This document shows, piece by piece, positions 1 to 6,166 of a stretch of DNA of 10,961 nucleotides. The stretch is from positions 1-10,961 of the forward strand of contig JAMOPC010000275.1 of the NCBI GenBank assembly GCA_027064845.1, written 5' to 3'. The DNA comes from Desulfurococcales archaeon (GTDB lineage: Archaea > Thermoproteota > Thermoprotei_A > Sulfolobales > Desulfurococcaceae). Position numbers and translations under genes: made by a program. How positions within the stretch are numbered: position 1 is the stretch's first letter; each line of letters opens with the position of its first letter. The notes below the pieces were generated by a model. That model ran no database searches. It was given only the letters and a program-made list of their open reading frames with translations, and had not been told where the DNA came from.

Positions 1-166
1 ATTTCCTACAACTAAAACACTCATAGAACCTATATTTCCTCAGCTCAACAATATATGTATCTATCCCTCTCTCACTTAGCAGTGATGAAGCCTTTTCTGC
101 AAGCAACAAACTATTGCTCCTAGGCCTTGGAGACCCTGAGACAATGACAGCCTTTATCCTCTTCAT
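1..166 (-). CDS. NADPH-dependent FMN reductase / iron-sulfur flavoprotein-like protein, 5' part only
   Basis: Only the first 55 codons are in the window; the rest lies beyond the left edge. The N-terminus (MKRIKAVIVSGSPRPRSNS) is a beta strand followed by the GSPR-x-x-SNS phosphate-binding loop typical of flavodoxin-fold NAD(P)H:FMN reductases, then a helix (LLLAEKASSLLSERG) and a second strand (TYIVEL). Residues around 48-54 read ECFSC, which resembles the start of the Cys-x-x-Cys cluster motif of archaeal iron-sulfur flavoproteins (family knowledge; the remaining cysteines cannot be checked). The ATG at 166 was chosen because the conserved motif starts right after it. Its ATG overlaps the stop of a possible small ORF upstream. 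It would bind FMN in the cytoplasm and transfer electrons from NAD(P)H to an unknown acceptor. No link to the dehydrogenase cluster is evident. Confidence 0.75.
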   Translation of the reverse strand, partial: MKRIKAVIVSGSPRPRSNSLLLAEKASSLLSERGIDTYIVELRKYRFYECFSCRK

Positions 167-321
167 CGGTACATAATCCCCGATATATTTAACAACTTTA
201 ATGTACTATAAACTATGAGTAGTATATTATAGATATAAACATCAATTCCTATTAAGGGGAGGAACAGGAACGCCTTGATTATTTTCTCTTTTGTATTGTT
301 TGTTGCTGAATAGAAGAACAA
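163..321 (-). CDS. possible small membrane protein (52 aa), ATGA overlap with the flavoprotein
   Basis: This open frame on the minus strand would start at a TTG (321-319) and end at a TGA that shares four bases with the ATG of the flavoprotein gene. The product contains a hydrophobic stretch of about 25 residues (FLFLPLIGIDVYIYNILLIV and following) after a short charged segment (NTKEKIIK), so it looks like a one- or two-span membrane peptide. Against it: there is no ribosome-binding site before the TTG, AT-rich DNA readily encodes hydrophobic stretches, and a TAA sits just upstream, so it could equally be the tail of a decayed gene. A 16-bp motif that recurs upstream of the lipoyl gene lies inside this ORF at 212-227. 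No family recognised. Confidence 0.3.
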   Translation of the reverse strand: MFFYSATNNTKEKIIKAFLFLPLIGIDVYIYNILLIVYSTLKLLNISGIMYR

Positions 322-551
322 TATTACTGATATAAGCTTTTAGTTTATTTTCAATACTATTACTATAATCATTATGGTGACTTTACTGATTATTTATATC
401 AATTATTGAACCGAGCATCTTGATTTTCCATTATTTATTCTTGGTATCAGTGTCTTTGACCTATTTTTAAAGAGTATCGATTAGAATAGGTAGTGATAAT
501 CCTTGTATTGTATAATTGTTTTGACAAGACAGATATACTGTTTAGAAGAAT
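167..551. other. AT-rich stretch between flavoprotein and vapC
   Basis: Apart from the doubtful 52-residue ORF at 163-321 there is no supportable gene here; all other frames are broken by stops. At 212-227 is ACTATGAGTAGTATAT, an imperfect dyad 46-61 bases upstream of the flavoprotein ATG that differs by one base from the palindromic site upstream of the lipoyl gene. The rest is low-complexity AT-rich sequence that presumably holds the vapC 3' end and the flavoprotein promoter. Confidence 0.5.
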
Positions 552-947
552 TCATACGAGTACGGTTTTTATTCCCGTTTCTTCGGCTACTTCAGCTTGT
601 TTCTTATCTGCCGTTACGAGTTCTAGGTTTTTGTTTTTAGCCAATACTATGAATAATGCATCATATATTGTTATCTTATACTTTATACTATACTGTAGGG
701 CTTCTACAAGGTATTTTGTCTCTTCTTCAATTATTAGTGGTTTTTCTCTAATAATATCCTCTATGATCTCAATTGCTAGTTCTGGGTCAATTTCGTTTCT
801 AAGAACCTTTTTCCATAAAGCATTACTTAGTTCCTTGACTGCCAAATCTAGAGTAATAGCACCTTCAACCACATATTTTCTTGCTCTCTCCCAGCCTTCC
901 TCCCTACTAAAATACTTCACAAGCACAGATGAATCAATGACTCTCAC
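552..947 (-). CDS. vapC: VapC-type PIN-domain toxin ribonuclease
   Basis: A 131-residue PIN-domain protein, the usual length for VapC. The four acidic positions of the metal-dependent nuclease site are visible: D5 in the opening VIDSSVLVKY, E39 in VKELSNALWK, D96 in TIYDALFIVLA and D114 in LVTADKK. The family uses Mg2+ or Mn2+ to cut RNA (tRNA or rRNA in characterised members); the target here is unknown. The start is a GTG at 947, which lies inside the end of the antitoxin gene, giving a 14-base overlap and implying translational coupling; a purine-rich GAGAGG lies just upstream of it. No catalytic residue is missing, so the toxin is probably intact and needs its antitoxin. Confidence 0.9.
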   Translation of the reverse strand: MRVIDSSVLVKYFSREEGWERARKYVVEGAITLDLAVKELSNALWKKVLRNEIDPELAIEIIEDIIREKPLIIEEETKYLVEALQYSIKYKITIYDALFIVLAKNKNLELVTADKKQAEVAEETGIKTVLV

Positions 948-1164
948 GATCCTCTCTCACACTCCTCGCAGCAAATCCCTTCGGACTTGAAACAACTCTG
1001 CCATCAAGCACCTTATCCCACTTCTCAACAAATCTCTTAGCCTTAACTCTCAAAGCCAATAATTCAAGATACCTCTTAACCTCCTCCGAAACATCAATAC
1101 CCTCTCTCTCCAACAATTCCTTAATCCTCTTAGGAACTCTAACACTAATAACAACACTAGACAT
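934..1164 (-). CDS. vapB: VapB-type ribbon-helix-helix antitoxin
   Basis: A 76-residue protein with the ribbon-helix-helix layout: strand SVVISVRVP (residues 2-10), helix KRIKELLEREG, turn, and helix VSEEVKRYLELLALRVKAK. The N-terminal half would dimerise and bind the operon's own promoter; the flexible charged tail (from about residue 45, VEKWDKVLDGR onward) is the kind of segment that wraps over the PIN active site to neutralise it. A good ribosome-binding site, GGTGAT at 1170-1175, sits five bases before the ATG. It is the first gene of the pair and overlaps vapC by 14 bases. As with known VapBC systems, the VapB-VapC complex probably represses this operon (family knowledge). The exact RHH subfamily (CopG-like or VapB) cannot be fixed by eye. 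Confidence 0.85.
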   Translation of the reverse strand: MSSVVISVRVPKRIKELLEREGIDVSEEVKRYLELLALRVKAKRFVEKWDKVLDGRVVSSPKGFAARSVREDRESH

Positions 1165-1169
1165 ACCAT

Positions 1170-1175
1170 ATCACC
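1170..1175 (-). promoter_or_regulatory. ribosome-binding site of vapB
   Basis: GGTGAT on the minus strand matches the archaeal anti-Shine-Dalgarno complement and is five bases from the vapB ATG, supporting that start and a leadered transcript. Confidence 0.7.
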
Positions 1176-1530
1176 AATGAATAGGATAATTGTAAACAAG
1201 TTAATAAACATAACTCAAAAGAAATGAATACAAACAATAAACACCAGATCATACAAGAAAATTCTCAAAAATAAAGAATTAATTCTGCACTGGATTATAT
1301 TAGTACAAGTTATATTTTTGGTTTTCATAGCTCATGAAGTACCATAGATTGGTTTTTCAATGTATCTTGGATAACCATTTATCTTGCTTTATAGAATAAT
1401 TACAAATTATTAAAATATACTATACTTTTGAATATAGTTCGTTCTTGTAAAGGGTATGTTGCAGTTTCTTGTTTGTAGGTCTTCTTGAGGTCTTTGTAGG
1501 TTTGATAATAATTATTAGTTTGACTGTATA

Positions 1531-1704
1531 ATGTTGTTGGTGATAGTGTGTCGGGGTGTCTCCGAGACCACCAGCCCCGAGCAACATTACGTATCAGCAA
1601 CTGCTAGTGCGAAGGAACTGGTGGGAAGAGGCACACCCGAAGCCGTGATGAACCAACCTACGGAAACCTACACAAACCGTAGGCGGAGAACGGTGTTGTA
1701 TTAA
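1531..1704 (+). pseudogene. short open frame over the GC-rich island, possible gene remnant
   Basis: The 57-codon frame begins MLLVIVCRG and ends NRRRRTVLY before a TAA at 1702-1704. No ribosome-binding site precedes its ATG, and the first codons are in AT-rich DNA while the rest is in the GC-rich island, so the ATG is probably not a real start. The composition (Ser/Thr/Glu-rich, then a basic end) differs from neighbouring proteins. It may be the C-terminal tail of a decayed transposon-encoded protein, or an accidental frame across a structured RNA. No family recognised. Confidence 0.2.
1545..1700. ncRNA. GC-rich hairpin-forming island: candidate structured RNA or insertion-sequence 3' remnant
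   Basis: In very AT-rich hyperthermophile genomes, isolated GC-rich islands usually mark structured RNAs. This one contains nested pairing TCGGGG (1551-1556) with CCCCGA (1575-1580), enclosing GTCT/AGAC around a three-base loop, and a seven-base stem CCTACGG (1657-1663) with CCGTAGG (1677-1683) around a 13-base loop. The plus strand also has an open frame across it (1531-1704, 57 codons, Arg-rich end NRRRRTVLY). A Cys/Arg-containing short frame coinciding with strong RNA structure at its 3' end is what the tail of an IS200/IS605 tnpB gene and its guide (omega) RNA could look like, but I could not recognise TnpB motifs, so this is only one hypothesis. Strand and ends are undetermined. Confidence 0.35.
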
Positions 1705-1819
1705 CGATATGTGTTCTAGCTTGTTTCATTTCATACAATATCTCTCTTGTATGAATATTAGAGATAATGTGTTCTTGATATTTGTTAAAAGTTTTCATAA
1801 GAGAAACGGATAAAATCAA

Positions 1820-2638
1820 TTATAGTGATTCCTCGATAATCTCAGCTACTTTTCTATACAATCTCGTAAATCCATAAGTGTGTGTTTTTTCTAGATTCCA
1901 TTTTTCGTCAAGATACTTATTCTTATATAGGAAGTCCGCAACTCGTATTTCCAGACTAGATGGTATATCAATATATGCTTCAGCCCTATAAAGCTCCTCA
2001 TATGCCCTAATGATGTATTCTATAACTTCCTTAAACCCGATTCTTCCTCCAAGCACCTTAGATAATGTTGTGACTTTATACTTTACCGAAGAAATCCCTT
2101 TAGGTACTTTTCTAGGGATTTTAAGTAATTTATACAATCTTTCTATATTAGATGATACTAAGAGTGATCCGTGAAGAAATAATGTGTTCCATCTATAGCT
2201 TGCAGCAATGCCACTAACCTTTCTATTATAAACTACTATATCGTTTGTATTCTCGATCCTCGGAATCAAACCTAGATACTTTAAAGCATTGATAACTCCT
2301 TTTATTAGGAAACTATATGCTGTATCTATTGGGTGGAAAACTTTTTCTCCAGAATATGTTACTGCATAATTTAGATTACCGAGATCATGATATACTGTTC
2401 CTCCACCAGTAAATCTGCGTACAATAGCTGTGTTATACCTCCTTGTCTCATCTAGAGCAACATCTTCTTCCACAGACCTAAAAAACCCTAATACAACAGC
2501 ATTTCTATTCCTCCATATTCGTAGAGTCTCATCCTCTACAGCTCTCCTAGCCCTAACAAGGAAAAAGGCTTCCTCAAAAGCAAGATTATAATACGGATCA
2601 TTTATTGTCTCAAATAATAGTACCCGTAACCTCTTCAT
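1820..2638 (-). CDS. lplA: lipoate-protein ligase A, catalytic subunit
   Basis: Activates lipoate with ATP to lipoyl-AMP and transfers it to a lysine of lipoyl domains; the obvious substrate is the lipoyl protein at 7364-7609. The biotin/lipoate ligase fold is clear: NLAFEEAFF (18-26), the lipoate-binding loop RRFTGGGTVYHD (74-85), GNLNY, NDIVVYNRKVSGIAA (132-146) with the catalytic K140, and the FLHGSLL strand. The frame is open further upstream to an ATG at 2701, but a TATA-like box at 2675-2682 lies inside that extension and the conserved fold starts right after the ATG at 2638, so the start is placed there, giving 272 residues. This matches the large subunit of bipartite archaeal ligases (Thermoplasma LplA) rather than the one-piece E. 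coli enzyme: the protein stops soon after KYLDEKWN, where the accessory domain would begin. No LplB gene is in the window. Its own promoter makes it a separate unit from DUF169. Confidence 0.9.
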   Translation of the reverse strand: MKRLRVLLFETINDPYYNLAFEEAFFLVRARRAVEDETLRIWRNRNAVVLGFFRSVEEDVALDETRRYNTAIVRRFTGGGTVYHDLGNLNYAVTYSGEKVFHPIDTAYSFLIKGVINALKYLGLIPRIENTNDIVVYNRKVSGIAASYRWNTLFLHGSLLVSSNIERLYKLLKIPRKVPKGISSVKYKVTTLSKVLGGRIGFKEVIEYIIRAYEELYRAEAYIDIPSSLEIRVADFLYKNKYLDEKWNLEKTHTYGFTRLYRKVAEIIEESL

Positions 2639-2674
2639 AGCCCTCGAATCCACCTGTATTATAGGATGCCAGTG

Positions 2675-2682
2675 TATAAATA
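2675..2682 (-). promoter_or_regulatory. probable TATA box of lplA
   Basis: TATTTATA on the minus strand, about 37-44 bases before the chosen lplA ATG, predicts a start of transcription roughly 10-15 bases before the coding region. A GGTGG follows at about 2650. Its position argues against the longer reading of lplA. Confidence 0.45.
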
Positions 2683-2801
2683 TCTTCTTATCATGTTTCA
2701 TTAATCGTCTTTAGTCTATGGACCTATTTATCAGAGAATTATTAATATCATTCCTTCAACTCTTAAATCATAGTATTTAGCCCTAATAATTAATAAACAT
2801 G

Positions 2802-2814
2802 CTTCGATACGAAG
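2802..2814. repeat. perfect 5-bp inverted repeat in the lplA upstream region
   Basis: CTTCG-ATA-CGAAG lies in the 263-base spacer between DUF169 and lplA, about 90 bases beyond the DUF169 stop and 160 upstream of lplA. It is too far from the lplA TATA box for simple promoter occlusion; it may be a small hairpin in the DUF169 3' region or a binding site. Chance occurrence is possible. Confidence 0.3.
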
Positions 2815-2894
2815 AAGCTATAGAAATCTTATGACGCATGCTGAATAAAATCGTGTTATTAGCTATAATTGAATTATATTTTAATGAGTTATGG

Positions 2895-2900
2895 AAAAAA
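2895..2900 (-). terminator. T-run terminator after the DUF169 gene
   Basis: Six consecutive T residues on the minus strand start two bases after the TAG of the DUF169 gene. Archaeal RNA polymerase terminates at such T-tracts without needing a hairpin. Confidence 0.5.
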
Positions 2901-2901
2901 G

Positions 2902-3648
2902 CTAGGGTTTTCTAGCAATAAGGTATGTTAATGGATGTCTTGGCAATAATGGTGATAATAGCATTTGATATATTGGCGGCGGGTACTTGAATCCTATAGC
3001 TTTTAATCGCTCAATGGTTTTTACTAGTTGATCTACCTTCATTCCAAGCCATAACTCATCATCCTGAGCCTCCGCAATTGCCCTGGCTCCACCACAGGGT
3101 ATTGTGAGCCATGGTGATTTACCCTGCATGAGTGTTGCAACAATCTCGCATGCAGCATGTCCGTTAAAGTCTGAACTAGGCTTGTGCCCTGTTGCATCAA
3201 AGTATCCAACAAGTAATAGATATGCTTGAGTAGAGTTTACAACAAATATTACTCCATCAGGATCCATTTTTAGGTTCTTAAACTCTTTAAGTGGAGCAAA
3301 TAATGCTGACTTATACTCACCCATGGGAAGAACATAGACATTTTCAACAAGTTTCTTAAATATTTCTTCAGTATAACCAAACCCTTCTATCCATCTCTTC
3401 ATAAGATCCTCTGGCGGGGCTTTAAAGCCAAGGATATAGCTACCTACTACACATGAATCAACATTTTCTGCACGAACCCCAATAGTTTTACCATATACTG
3501 CTACAAGTTTTATGACCTGGCATAAAGCCAAGTTCTTATCTACATATGGTAGATCAGCAACCTCCTTAAACAATTTAAATCCTACAGGTTCACCTTTAGG
3601 CTTTATGATATTATTTATCTCCTTGTGAAGAACCTCATAATCAATCAT
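2902..3648 (-). CDS. DUF169 family protein (248 aa)
   Basis: Matches in outline the DUF169 / COG2043 family of uncharacterised archaeal and bacterial proteins of about 230-250 residues. Family-like features are an early CQVIKLV segment, the central KMDPDGVIFVVNSTQAYLLL strand pair, a Gly/Ala/Cys-rich AACEIVATL helix, and a conserved IPCGGARAIAEAQDDEL segment near residues 182-200. Four cysteines in semi-conserved positions (CQV, DSCVV, AACE, IPCGG) could bind a metal or cofactor, but this is inference. There is no signal peptide or membrane segment. The ATG is preceded at five bases by GAGGGGT (3654-3660), an excellent ribosome-binding site. It is transcribed divergently from the Nudix/Lin0512 pair across a 198-base spacer, and a T-run follows its stop. 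Biochemical function is unknown; its place beside the lipoate ligase and dehydrogenase cluster is the only functional hint. Confidence 0.8.
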   Translation of the reverse strand: MIDYEVLHKEINNIIKPKGEPVGFKLFKEVADLPYVDKNLALCQVIKLVAVYGKTIGVRAENVDSCVVGSYILGFKAPPEDLMKRWIEGFGYTEEIFKKLVENVYVLPMGEYKSALFAPLKEFKNLKMDPDGVIFVVNSTQAYLLLVGYFDATGHKPSSDFNGHAACEIVATLMQGKSPWLTIPCGGARAIAEAQDDELWLGMKVDQLVKTIERLKAIGFKYPPPIYQMLLSPLLPRHPLTYLIARKP

Positions 3649-3653
3649 AGTTT

Positions 3654-3660
3654 ACCCCTC
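3654..3660 (-). promoter_or_regulatory. ribosome-binding site of the DUF169 gene
   Basis: GAGGGGT on the minus strand, five bases before the ATG, fixes the start codon. Confidence 0.7.
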
Positions 3661-3846
3661 ACTGATACAATATATGTGATCCACTAAAATAATTATTCAC
3701 TAAAAATATACATAATAATATTGTATTATGATGTCTTAAGAGCTGTTTTATTATTGTTCGTATAATAGAGCATGAGTAATAGTATTAATTACTACCTAAG
3801 TTAGAAATTTTAACTAAGGAATAAATTCTTCCTTCAGGCGAACTGT

Positions 3847-4329
3847 ATGGAGGATAGACTTTATCCGAAACACCCTATTGTGGGAGTTGGTGCCGTTGTT
3901 TTATGGGATAACAAAATATTATTGGTAAAACGCGGTAACGAACCATATAAAGGCTTTTGGGCTGTACCTGGCGGTGTACAAGAGGTTGGGGAAACTCTTG
4001 AAGAGGCTGTCCTCAGAGAACTTAGAGAGGAGGCAGGAATTAGTGGAATTGTAGAGGGTATTTTATGGATTGATGAGATTATAGAACGTGATCGATTTGG
4101 TGTAAAGTATCATTATATTATAATAGATGTTCTTGTAAAACCAATAGGTATCAATGTGAGGCCGGGAAGTGATGTAAGTGATGCAAACTGGTTTACATTA
4201 GATGAAGCACTAAAGTTGAAAACAACTGACACTATGCGGAAGTTTCTACTCTTCCTCAAGAAACATGGATTATCAAGAGTACTTCCATATACAAAAGCAG
4301 TTATAATAAACCATGGTGGTGTAAAATGA
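3847..4329 (+). CDS. Nudix hydrolase (ADP-ribose pyrophosphatase-like)
   Basis: A 160-residue protein with a complete Nudix box at residues 43-65: G43, E49, R57-E58, E61-E62 and G64-I65 follow the pattern G-x5-E-x7-RE-U-x-EE-x-G-U exactly. It is preceded by the usual VGVGAVVLWDNKILLVKRG strands and FWAVPGG. The family hydrolyses nucleoside diphosphates linked to another group with Mg2+; archaeal members of this size often act on ADP-ribose or similar sugar nucleotides, but the substrate cannot be read from the sequence. No strong ribosome-binding site precedes the ATG; a TATA-like AAATTTTA at about 3805-3812 would give a very short leader. Its stop overlaps the start of a Lin0512-family gene (ATGA), so the two are made together. 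In this setting NAD-, CoA- or acyl-nucleotide-related housekeeping for the dehydrogenase complex is a reasonable guess. Confidence 0.9.
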   Translation: MEDRLYPKHPIVGVGAVVLWDNKILLVKRGNEPYKGFWAVPGGVQEVGETLEEAVLRELREEAGISGIVEGILWIDEIIERDRFGVKYHYIIIDVLVKPIGINVRPGSDVSDANWFTLDEALKLKTTDTMRKFLLFLKKHGLSRVLPYTKAVIINHGGVK

Positions 4330-4703
4330 GTAATGAATGGACTCGATACCTTATTGAATGGGGGTGTGGAGCTACACTAAGTCATGAGGATCCAGAGCTT
4401 GCTGCTGAAAGAGCAGTCATGAACGCTACAGCACATGTATGTCCTCTAAACTTTGAGGCCTTAAATGGAATTGATATGGAAAAGGATCTAAAGATCGATA
4501 TACTTATTGGTGTACCATACCCAGAAAAAGTTGATCCCTCAAAGATCGCTGCCTTGATCCCATATAATTGTGAGAAAAACATCAAAATAATTAATGGAGG
4601 GCTGATCGGAAAAGGTGTAAGAAATCAAAAAAGTAATAGATTAATAGACGTAATAATTGCTGTAGCCTTTATCACAATATATGTTAGGAAGAAATTCCAT
4701 TAA
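4326..4703 (+). CDS. Lin0512 family protein, divergent paralogue A
   Basis: A 125-residue protein of the uncharacterised Lin0512 family. It aligns with the second copy at 8447-8839: shared MSN-x-WT opening, an E-x-G-x-G segment, DP-x-x-AA-x-x-A, HVC/RVC, I-x-IGVPY-x-x-x-VD, and a GGL-...-VA-x-I-x-x-YV/YI end. The family's nearly invariant N-terminal motif is, as I recall it, GxGxDxHG; here it reads GCGATLSHED, so the acidic residue is lost and the His is displaced, whereas copy B keeps GLGVEQHG. Copy A may therefore have lost activity or become a structural partner. The ATG overlaps the Nudix stop by four bases, with GGTGGTG just upstream. Transcription ends before the convergent DUF6506 gene 52 bases away. 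Function unknown. Confidence 0.75.
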   Translation: MSNEWTRYLIEWGCGATLSHEDPELAAERAVMNATAHVCPLNFEALNGIDMEKDLKIDILIGVPYPEKVDPSKIAALIPYNCEKNIKIINGGLIGKGVRNQKSNRLIDVIIAVAFITIYVRKKFH

Positions 4704-4741
4704 TCTATTATGTTCTCTGAACTATGGTTGATGAAACACTT

Positions 4742-4747
4742 AAAAAA
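4742..4747 (-). terminator. T-run terminator after DUF6506
   Basis: Six T residues on the minus strand about ten bases past the DUF6506 stop, within the 52-base gap between two convergent genes; a typical archaeal T-tract terminator. Confidence 0.5.
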
Positions 4748-4755
4748 TATAGTTT

Positions 4756-5070
4756 TTACTTAAAGAACTCGTCTCCACTTCTACCTCCTAGACCAGGGTG
4801 AATATCAAATCTTACTACGCCAACAGCTGCCTTTCCATCCACTGCCTCGACTACTTTTGCCACACCTATATGTCCAAATCCTCCGCAGAGCTCTATTGCC
4901 TTAACTCCTTCTTCAACAAGCTCCTTTGCAACCCTACATGCTTCGTCATAATTTTTTACACCAACAACAATTAGTTCTACAGCAGGTGTATCTATAACGG
5001 TTCTGTGCTTACTTGGATCTGTATCAGGGGCTACAAATATGAATGCAGCCTTGAGCTTCTCCGATTCCAT
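4756..5070 (-). CDS. DUF6506 family protein (104 aa)
   Basis: A compact cytoplasmic protein that I recognise as DUF6506-like: KAAFIFVAP near the start, a DP-x-KHR segment, a strand-helix unit VELIVVGVKNYDEACRVAKEL, then VKAIELCGGFGHIG and a final VVRFDIHPGLGG. The alternating strand/helix order and the conserved CGGFG loop suggest a small alpha/beta fold that might bind a phosphate or cofactor (inference). GGGGGT lies five bases before the ATG and fixes the start. It lies 104 bases downstream of E1 beta on the same strand. That gap contains a short T-run and TATA-like AT-rich sequence, so it may be transcribed both from the E1 operon and from its own promoter. No biochemical function is known for the family; the neighbourhood points to an accessory role in the acetoin/2-oxoacid pathway. 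Confidence 0.7.
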   Translation of the reverse strand: MESEKLKAAFIFVAPDTDPSKHRTVIDTPAVELIVVGVKNYDEACRVAKELVEEGVKAIELCGGFGHIGVAKVVEAVDGKAAVGVVRFDIHPGLGGRSGDEFFK

Positions 5071-5174
5071 ATATACCCCCTATTCCTAGGAATCGAGGTT
5101 TGAGATGTTATATGGAAACAATTAAAAAATAATATTTAGTTAAAGATATTGGACAATAAGCTTTATTAAAAACC

Positions 5175-6155
5175 TTACTTAACAATCTTCTTTACAGCTT
5201 TGATTATGTCTTCCTCGCTTGGTATCCAGGCTTTCTCTAGCACTGGACTGAATGGTATTGGTGTATCGGGTGGTGTAACTAGTTTTACGGGGGCTTTAAG
5301 ATAATCGAAGGCAAGACTTGCAGCTAGTGCTGCTATATCTGTTGCAAATCCGCATCTCGGATAACCCTCGTCTACAACTACCAGTCTTCCAGTCTTCTTT
5401 ATAGAGTTCAAAATAGTGTCTACGTCAAGAGGCTTTAGTGTTCTTGGATCAACAACTTCTACGCTAATACCTTCTTCCTCAAGCTTCTTAGCAACGTTAA
5501 GTGCTTTGTGAACCATTGCTGCTGTGGCAACTATTGTTACGTCCTTGCCCTCCCTCTTGACATCAGCTACTCCAAGAGGTATCTCGTATGGCTCCTCAGG
5601 TACAGGACCCTTTATACCATATAAGCCTTTGTGCTCAATGAATATAACTGGGTCATCATCTCTAATGCTTGCAATCAATAATCCCTTAGCATCATAGGGT
5701 GTTGAAGGCATTACAACCTTTAGCCCGGGCACATGGATAAATAGTGCGTGAAGGGATTGGCTGTGCTGGGCTGCTGCGCTAAATCCTGCACCACATGTTG
5801 TTCTAATTACTAATGGGATCTTAGCCTTCCCACCAAACATGTACCTGATCTTTGCTGCCTGGTTATAGATCTGGTCAAAGGCTACTCCGAGGAAGTCTAT
5901 AAACATTAGTTCTACAACAGGTCTGTAGCCCATAGCTGCTGCTCCAACACCTGCACCTATGAAGCCACTTTCAGCAATAGGTGTATCTCTTACTCTCTCA
6001 GGACCATATTTCTCTATAAGGCCTTTCGTAACACCATATATTCCTCCATAAACACCTACATCCTCACCCATTACGAATACCTTTGGATCCCTAGCCATCT
6101 CCTGGTCAAGCGCTTCATTCAAGGCTTGTGCAAATGTAATTATCCTCTCACCCAT
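5175..6155 (-). CDS. acoB: acetoin/2-oxoacid dehydrogenase-type E1 beta subunit
   Basis: Beta subunit of the thiamine-diphosphate-dependent E1 component; with E1 alpha it forms an alpha2beta2 enzyme that cleaves the substrate and hands the acyl group to lipoate. Transketolase-type pyrimidine-binding domain at about 1-180: FVMGEDVGVYGG (27-38), E62 in PIAESGFIGAG (the Glu that activates the cofactor), GAGFSAAAQHSQS with the active-site H131, and VPGLKVVMPSTPYDAKGLL. The C-terminal transketolase domain contains VTIVATAAMVHKAL and DPRTLKPLD. Length 326 fits the family. The frame is open to an ATG at 6194, but that would overlap E1 alpha by 28 bases and add a non-conserved N-terminus; the ATG at 6155 follows GGGGTGG and lies 11 bases after the E1 alpha stop. 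The AQHSQS/STPYDAKGLL segments look more like AcoB than PDH beta, from memory. Confidence 0.93.
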   Translation of the reverse strand: MGERIITFAQALNEALDQEMARDPKVFVMGEDVGVYGGIYGVTKGLIEKYGPERVRDTPIAESGFIGAGVGAAAMGYRPVVELMFIDFLGVAFDQIYNQAAKIRYMFGGKAKIPLVIRTTCGAGFSAAAQHSQSLHALFIHVPGLKVVMPSTPYDAKGLLIASIRDDDPVIFIEHKGLYGIKGPVPEEPYEIPLGVADVKREGKDVTIVATAAMVHKALNVAKKLEEEGISVEVVDPRTLKPLDVDTILNSIKKTGRLVVVDEGYPRCGFATDIAALAASLAFDYLKAPVKLVTPPDTPIPFSPVLEKAWIPSEEDIIKAVKKIVK

Positions 6156-6166
6156 CACAACCACCC

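Larger units (their letters stand above)
1165..1819. other. 655-base region without a confident gene
   Basis: The first 350 bases are AT-rich and would contain the vapBC promoter (vapBC reads leftward); all frames are short. From about 1545 base composition changes abruptly to GC-rich and becomes rich in inverted repeats until about 1700, then returns to AT-rich sequence up to the end of lplA. The GC-rich part is described separately. No tRNA, CRISPR repeat or complete transposase frame was found. Confidence 0.6.

Noticed and set aside
493..990. 165-codon plus-strand frame
   Set aside because: Antisense to vapC/vapB, which have all catalytic residues, good starts and overlapping layout; the plus frame is a compositional shadow.
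1400..1600. 66-codon minus-strand frame across the GC-rich island edge
   Set aside because: No ribosome-binding site, low-complexity product and no recognisable motif; it reads from GC-rich into AT-rich DNA and is probably accidental.
1645..1651. GTGATGA as a C box of a C/D-type guide RNA
   Set aside because: No CTGA D box occurs at suitable distance downstream, so the pair of boxes needed for a C/D RNA is missing.
2639..2701. 21-residue N-terminal extension of LplA
   Set aside because: The extension contains the probable TATA box and has no ribosome-binding site; the ligase fold starts at the inner ATG.
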